This document shows positions 51,317-55,151 of a stretch of DNA of 55,151 nucleotides, piece by piece. The notes beneath the pieces were generated by a model that did not search any database, was not told where the DNA came from, and worked only from the letters and a program-made list of their open reading frames with translations. Every line of letters starts with the position of its first letter. Position 1 is the first letter of the stretch. The position numbers were made by a program, and so were the translations under genes. This DNA comes from Dielma fastidiosa. GTDB taxonomy: Bacteria; Bacillota_I; Bacilli_A; Erysipelotrichales; Erysipelotrichaceae. The stretch covers positions 1 through 55,151 of the forward strand of contig NZ_HE578926.1 in assembly GCF_000313565.1 (NCBI RefSeq), written 5' to 3'.

Positions 51317-52064
51317 GCACTGCCCCTCCCTCCGTTTCTTCACCAAAAACTATATCACTGCGGAAAGCATCTAATAATAACTCCTCATACTTACCATTGG
51401 AAATTAAATTATGTTTGTATAAATTTTCAGCTTGATAGATGTAATGACCATAAACACACATTTTTTTATTTTCAGCTGATGGTTTATATAAAGAGACATC
51501 ATATCCAAGTCTAGCAGCCAAGCTAATAATCCCTGTTTGCATAGAAGCCACAATCGCTGATGATATTTCTCCCTCCTCCTGCAAACGGATTAACATTACT
51601 TGATGACTTACACCGAAATATTGTTCCAATCGAATTATTTCTTCTATAGTTAACTGTCTGTTTATACCATTTTTTAATTTCTGGATTGATTCATATAAAG
51701 CTGCTGAAGGCATCAAAAAATAAGAAGCAAACTGATTCGCTTTTTTCTCATTTTCACTATCTTCATCTATTTTACTTGAGCAGATGGTAGTAAAATCAAC
51801 CTCATCAAAGTAAAGATGGTAAAGTTCATGTGCTAAAGTATACCGCTGTCTGCCAATAGACATGTCTGAGTTTATTGCTATGATTGAGGATAATTGATTT
51901 TTAAAACAAGCTCCGCTAATATTTTTGCCTAGCGGATAAAACACTAATGAAAGCGTCTGAATAGTTTGTGATAATGAAAAAATATCAATGGGAGATAATT
52001 CATCTTCACATAGAAGATGCCTTATGCTTATTGCTTTGTTGTTTAAATCCATTTTATTGATCAT
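51309..52064 (-). CDS. ImmA/IrrE-type metallopeptidase
   Basis: The 251-aa protein has the HExxH motif in RYTLAHELYHLYFDE and a downstream Glu-containing helix (ENEKKANQFASYFLMP), the signature of COG2856. Related enzymes cleave XRE repressors, so it may cut the regulator encoded upstream. The start at 52064 follows GGGAGG and overlaps the XRE gene by 11 bp. Confidence 0.85.
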   Translation of the reverse strand: MINKMDLNNKAISIRHLLCEDELSPIDIFSLSQTIQTLSLVFYPLGKNISGACFKNQLSSIIAINSDMSIGRQRYTLAHELYHLYFDEVDFTTICSSKIDEDSENEKKANQFASYFLMPSAALYESIQKLKNGINRQLTIEEIIRLEQYFGVSHQVMLIRLQEEGEISSAIVASMQTGIISLAARLGYDVSLYKPSAENKKMCVYGHYIYQAENLYKHNLISNGKYEELLLDAFRSDIVFGEETEGGAVLD

Positions 52065-52416
52065 TCTCAATACCTCCCGCAAGCTGATCCATTTTAAATT
52101 GATTTAAAGCTATTTTATTAATCACGGACAAAGCATATAGATCCGCTGTTTCAATCGACCCCGTTCTGAAAGCTATTGTATATATGGATGTAATATCTTT
52201 ATCAGAAACCAAATCCTGAATAGGACAGCAAAAAAGATTTGCAATATCATTTAATAGATCAGAATTTATAGATCTTTCACCTTTTTCAAATTTAGATACT
52301 AAACTTTGATCAATTGATAAGTAATCAGCAACTTGTTTTTGAGTAAGATTAGCATTTTCTCGTAATTTTTTAATTTTCATACCGATATTTATTACCGAAA
52401 TATTTTCCACATCCAT
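52054..52416 (-). CDS. XRE-family regulator of the PIN module
   Basis: The 120-aa protein has a Cro/CI helix-turn-helix at about residues 12-65 (IKKLRENANLTQKQVADYLSIDQSLVSKFEKGERSIN) and a C-terminal helical tail (ETADLYALSVINKIALNQF). It should repress the module and act as antitoxin. AAAGGAG is 2 bases before the ATG at 52416; the GTG at 52410 has better spacing and may be the true start. Confidence 0.83.
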   Translation of the reverse strand: MDVENISVINIGMKIKKLRENANLTQKQVADYLSIDQSLVSKFEKGERSINSDLLNDIANLFCCPIQDLVSDKDITSIYTIAFRTGSIETADLYALSVINKIALNQFKMDQLAGGIENDQ

Positions 52417-52513
52417 TCTCCTTTCATGTTTTATACTTTATATTATACCTTTGTTCGTCATAAAGTAAATATAAAAAATGAATATAAATATGACAAACTT
52501 TCAAAGCCATAAT

Positions 52514-52542
52514 AAAAGACTGCCAGCGATATGTCAGCAGTC
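52514..52542 (-). terminator. Hairpin copy 2, terminator of the 52-aa gene
   Basis: The 29-bp core is identical to 50718-50746 except for one base in the loop (GCGA for GCGG). It lies 12 bp after the 52-aa gene and ends in TTTTA on the minus strand. Confidence 0.75.
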
Positions 52543-52553
52543 CGTATTTATGA

Positions 52554-52712
52554 TCAGACATCAAGCAACGATAATATAAATAAAACAACCAAACCAACAA
52601 CTACACCGCCAATAAGCCCTAGTAAAACTTTTTTCTTATCCCCTTTTGCATAAAATTTATTATAAAGTTCAAATTCAATCATACCTATTAGAAAACTGAT
52701 AATATGTTTCAT
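52554..52712 (-). CDS. Small membrane protein, 52 aa
   Basis: The short frame has a charged N-terminal half (residues 1-28) and one glycine-rich membrane helix (LLGLIGGVVVGLVVLFILSL, 30-49). GGTGAAA is 5 bases before the ATG, and a terminator follows the stop. It lies just upstream of the XRE-ImmA-PIN module. No family is recognised. Confidence 0.55.
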   Translation of the reverse strand: MKHIISFLIGMIEFELYNKFYAKGDKKKVLLGLIGGVVVGLVVLFILSLLDV

Positions 52713-52870
52713 AAATTTCACCAAAACATACCAATTAAAACATATGGCACGCTCCCCTTCTTTAATACATCTATACCATGAATCTGTTTGATGTTCAACA
52801 TTTCATGTTACAAATATAATTTGCAAGCTATTTTTATTAGTATTCAGATGCTTTTATCATAGCAAATTAA

Positions 52871-52908
52871 AAAACAGGCAGTTGCCCTTTTGGACACTTC
52901 TGCCTGTC
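52871..52908 (-). terminator. Terminator of the surface-protein gene
   Basis: ACAGGCAG and CTGCCTGT pair around an 18-nt loop; a TTTTTT tract follows on the minus strand. Confidence 0.78.
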
Positions 52909-52947
52909 ATTTATTTTTATTCTCTTACCCGATATCTATTTTATTAT

Positions 52948-55151
52948 CTACTCTGTGATATTCTCCCCAGGATTAGGAATAGTTTCAGGTTTAGGAGTTA
53001 AAACAAGTCCAGATAAATCAAGTGTATATGTGAATTTATCATTACTAGTTTTTTCCATATCACCATCCATGTCTACTATGATCTCCAAAGAGGATTTAGC
53101 TCTAACTTCATCTTCAGTTTTTCCAAGATAGATAACCCAAGTATGGGGTGTTTCACCTTGATTAGGCTTATCTCCACGCATAGTTATGGTTTTAGCATTA
53201 GGAACATTAATATCAAATACAATATAATATCCCTCATTCATCTCTTCACCCCATGCACCCGCACTCCAGCCAGTCACATAGTTTAAAGTACCCGTAATTG
53301 TATCATTGGTAACCTCAACATTTGATTGAATATCAGCTAATTTTTTACCGTACCAATCAAAATCATCATTGGCTGTGAATGTTACCGGTTCTTTGAGTGT
53401 CAAATCTGAAGTATCAATTGTATATTCAATGAAGTTTCCATTGCCTTCGAAATCAACGCTTACCTTGATTGTATCTTCATTATCACGCAAACGAACAATC
53501 CAAGTGTGGGTATCGTTCTGGTTTTCAGCAGTATTCTTTAATTCTTTCACAGTATTATTATCTGATAATGTCATTTTTGATACGGCTGTTTTTTCAAAGC
53601 CTTTTACATCAATATCTAAAACGATGTAATAACCATTAGCTTCTTCACCCGGATATGCACTCCAGCCAGTAATATAATTAACATCTCCTGATGCTTTAAT
53701 GGTATTACCGTTGCGAGTATAAGAAACACTTCCTAAATCAGTAGTAGCCTTTGCATAATCTTTACCGTCAAACAATTTAGTTACTGAAGTTTTACTGATT
53801 GGATTTGCTCTAACCTTTTCAACTGTCAATTTATATGTTTTTAAAACCTGATTATTCTCGTCTAAGAATTGATAATACAAATCCGTTTTTGATTCAGCAG
53901 CTGGATGAGTTCCTTGATCGTCTGTTGTCGCAATACCAATATACTGCATCAAGCAGTTACCATAGCTATTGGTATTATCTATTACTTCGGCATTACCTAA
54001 ATCATTTAGATTTTTTGATGATTTTACTTGTGTAGCGCCTGCCGGTATGGCAATTTCCAAACCAGCATATAAAGTATTTTTATCAGCACCTAATGCTTCA
54101 TCACCAAATAATTCTAGTAATGCTGCCTTATTACTTTCATTAAATGCCTCTGGCAGTATAATGGTTGCCTTGCCGTTTTCAGTCTTAATGTCAGCACCCG
54201 CTGCTTCATATGCGTTGGCGTATTCGAAAGTTTCTTTCCCTCCAAATTCACTTTCATCTGGAGCCATTGCATTTGGTCCATCCTGTCTCACAGCCACTGG
54301 TGCAAGTGTTGTTTCCACAGTCGGTCTTGTCTCACTGCCGCCGCTTGAAGAACCACCAGTTGATCCGCCAGTTGAAGGTTTATTTACTTCTGGTGCTTTC
54401 TCAACATCCTTGCCTGTTTCTACATCCTTGATAACTGTATCCTTGCCAGCTTCTACACCGTCAACATTCGCTTCAACTTTGTTAATTGTACCTTTACCGT
54501 CAATGCTTACTGGCGCGTCAGCTGTCAATGTGCCTACCGTACTGCCTTTTGATACTTCTACCTTCGTATCTTTTGCACTTTCTGTTACTATTACATTCTT
54601 AACGTCGGCATTTACCTTGATTTGTGTATCAGTCTTTACTTCAAGACTTTCTACCGGTGCCTGAATGTCCACGCTCGCATATGTCCGTGTACTTACTTCC
54701 TGTGCCGGTACTTCAATCACGATTTCACCTTTGGTTGTTGATTGTACTTCAATCTTCTCTACTTCACCCTTGAAGCTCTTGTCCGGTGTTACCGCTGCTG
54801 TCTCTTCCAATACGATTGTCTTAACTTCTGTTTCGCCGCTTAATACGACTTCTGTATTTCTTGTCTGTGTGCTGATTGATTCAATCTTTGAATCAGTGAT
54901 TGTTAACTTACCGGCTGTCTTGTTGTCACCAATAATAACCAATTTACCTTTTACAGTTACACCTTTTAATTCTAATGCTTTCGCTGTTGTCACATCAACA
55001 TACAGGTTACCTTCAATGACTTCACCTTCTATTGCTTCTGGATCTGTTAATACTACGGATTTTGATTCAGCTAATGGAATAGCTTTGCCATCTTCAGTCA
55101 ACTCATAACCGTCTTTGACATAATCCTTCGCCATAACACCGGTACCTTTGA
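52948..55151 (-). CDS. Large surface protein, C-terminal part (5' end beyond the window)
   Basis: The frame stays open to the window edge, so the true start is outside; the codons before Met at 55134 read KGTGV, typical of S-layer-homology contexts. From there residues 20-240 are short beta-strands with Thr/Val/Lys repeats, suggesting a pectin-lyase-like or beta-helix region. A Gly/Ser linker (STGGSTGGSSSGGSE) follows at about 255-270. The C-terminal 330 residues contain two related domains, each with a TGWSA-x-GYYIV-HTW core. No LPxTG motif or C-terminal anchor is present. It is probably a secreted or S-layer-bound protein of unknown role. Confidence 0.7.
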   Translation of the reverse strand, partial: KGTGVMAKDYVKDGYELTEDGKAIPLAESKSVVLTDPEAIEGEVIEGNLYVDVTTAKALELKGVTVKGKLVIIGDNKTAGKLTITDSKIESISTQTRNTEVVLSGETEVKTIVLEETAAVTPDKSFKGEVEKIEVQSTTKGEIVIEVPAQEVSTRTYASVDIQAPVESLEVKTDTQIKVNADVKNVIVTESAKDTKVEVSKGSTVGTLTADAPVSIDGKGTINKVEANVDGVEAGKDTVIKDVETGKDVEKAPEVNKPSTGGSTGGSSSGGSETRPTVETTLAPVAVRQDGPNAMAPDESEFGGKETFEYANAYEAAGADIKTENGKATIILPEAFNESNKAALLELFGDEALGADKNTLYAGLEIAIPAGATQVKSSKNLNDLGNAEVIDNTNSYGNCLMQYIGIATTDDQGTHPAAESKTDLYYQFLDENNQVLKTYKLTVEKVRANPISKTSVTKLFDGKDYAKATTDLGSVSYTRNGNTIKASGDVNYITGWSAYPGEEANGYYIVLDIDVKGFEKTAVSKMTLSDNNTVKELKNTAENQNDTHTWIVRLRDNEDTIKVSVDFEGNGNFIEYTIDTSDLTLKEPVTFTANDDFDWYGKKLADIQSNVEVTNDTITGTLNYVTGWSAGAWGEEMNEGYYIVFDINVPNAKTITMRGDKPNQGETPHTWVIYLGKTEDEVRAKSSLEIIVDMDGDMEKTSNDKFTYTLDLSGLVLTPKPETIPNPGENITE

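Noticed and set aside
50718-52542. Insertion sequence or transposon around the XRE-ImmA-PIN genes
   Set aside because: There is no transposase, no terminal inverted repeat and no clear target duplication; the repeated hairpins are terminators, so only a cassette-like origin is proposed.
53969-55108. Long plus-strand frames opposite the surface-protein gene
   Set aside because: They are Ser/Thr/Val-rich shadows produced by the biased codon use of the true gene on the other strand.

Overview
The window is low-GC, densely packed bacterial DNA that reads as a Bacillota (Firmicutes) chromosome. The signs are strong AGGAGG-type ribosome binding sites, T-rich intrinsic terminators, PTS transporters, a T-box leader, cre-like sites and a type II-A CRISPR system. 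Gene content (ascorbate-type PTS, cytoplasmic sulfatases, SorC regulators, NfnAB, Cas9 of 1196 aa) suggests an anaerobic gut organism, perhaps Erysipelotrichia; that placement is inference. I see no rRNA, tRNA, transposase or integrase.

Layout. 1-6100: a secreted transglutaminase-like protein, an XRE regulator, the electron-bifurcating pair NfnA/NfnB, a YgjP-like metallopeptidase and a YtqA-like radical SAM protein. 6100-16710: two paralogous minus-strand operons, each PTS IIC, IIB, sulfatase, SorC regulator (the second also carries IIA), each with a promoter and a cre-like site just downstream of the -10. Neither sulfatase has a signal peptide, so the likely plan is PTS import of a sulfated sugar followed by desulfation in the cytoplasm. 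16800-28820: HtrA, UppP, a HEPN/MNT toxin-antitoxin pair, patatin, cardiolipin synthase, a PHP phosphatase, a DUF362 ferredoxin protein and a CDF metal exporter under a NiCo (czcD) riboswitch. Two intergenic regions here look like unrecognised small RNA genes (about 17425-17575 and 26210-26333).

28867-36755 is a complete type II-A CRISPR-Cas locus: a tracrRNA on the plus strand, then cas9-cas1-cas2-csn2 and an 18-repeat array on the minus strand. The tracrRNA anti-repeat pairs with the repeat over 33 positions with two mismatches. Between tracrRNA and cas9 lies a second, diverged tracrRNA-like element, and the Csn2 is a long, atypical form. 36825-42248: an M20 amidohydrolase, then a T-box-controlled amino-acid ABC transporter (probably methionine), an aminotransferase and a VOC protein.

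42226-55151: a dinB gene divergent from a LexA-like S24 regulator with shared operator boxes, a TtcA-like tRNA thiolase, a coiled-coil protein, and a PadR-DUF1700-DUF4097-S41-DUF4097 envelope operon whose promoter carries a perfect 14-bp inverted repeat. Next comes an XRE-ImmA-PIN module bracketed by two nearly identical terminator hairpins, and finally the C-terminal part of a large surface protein cut by the window edge.
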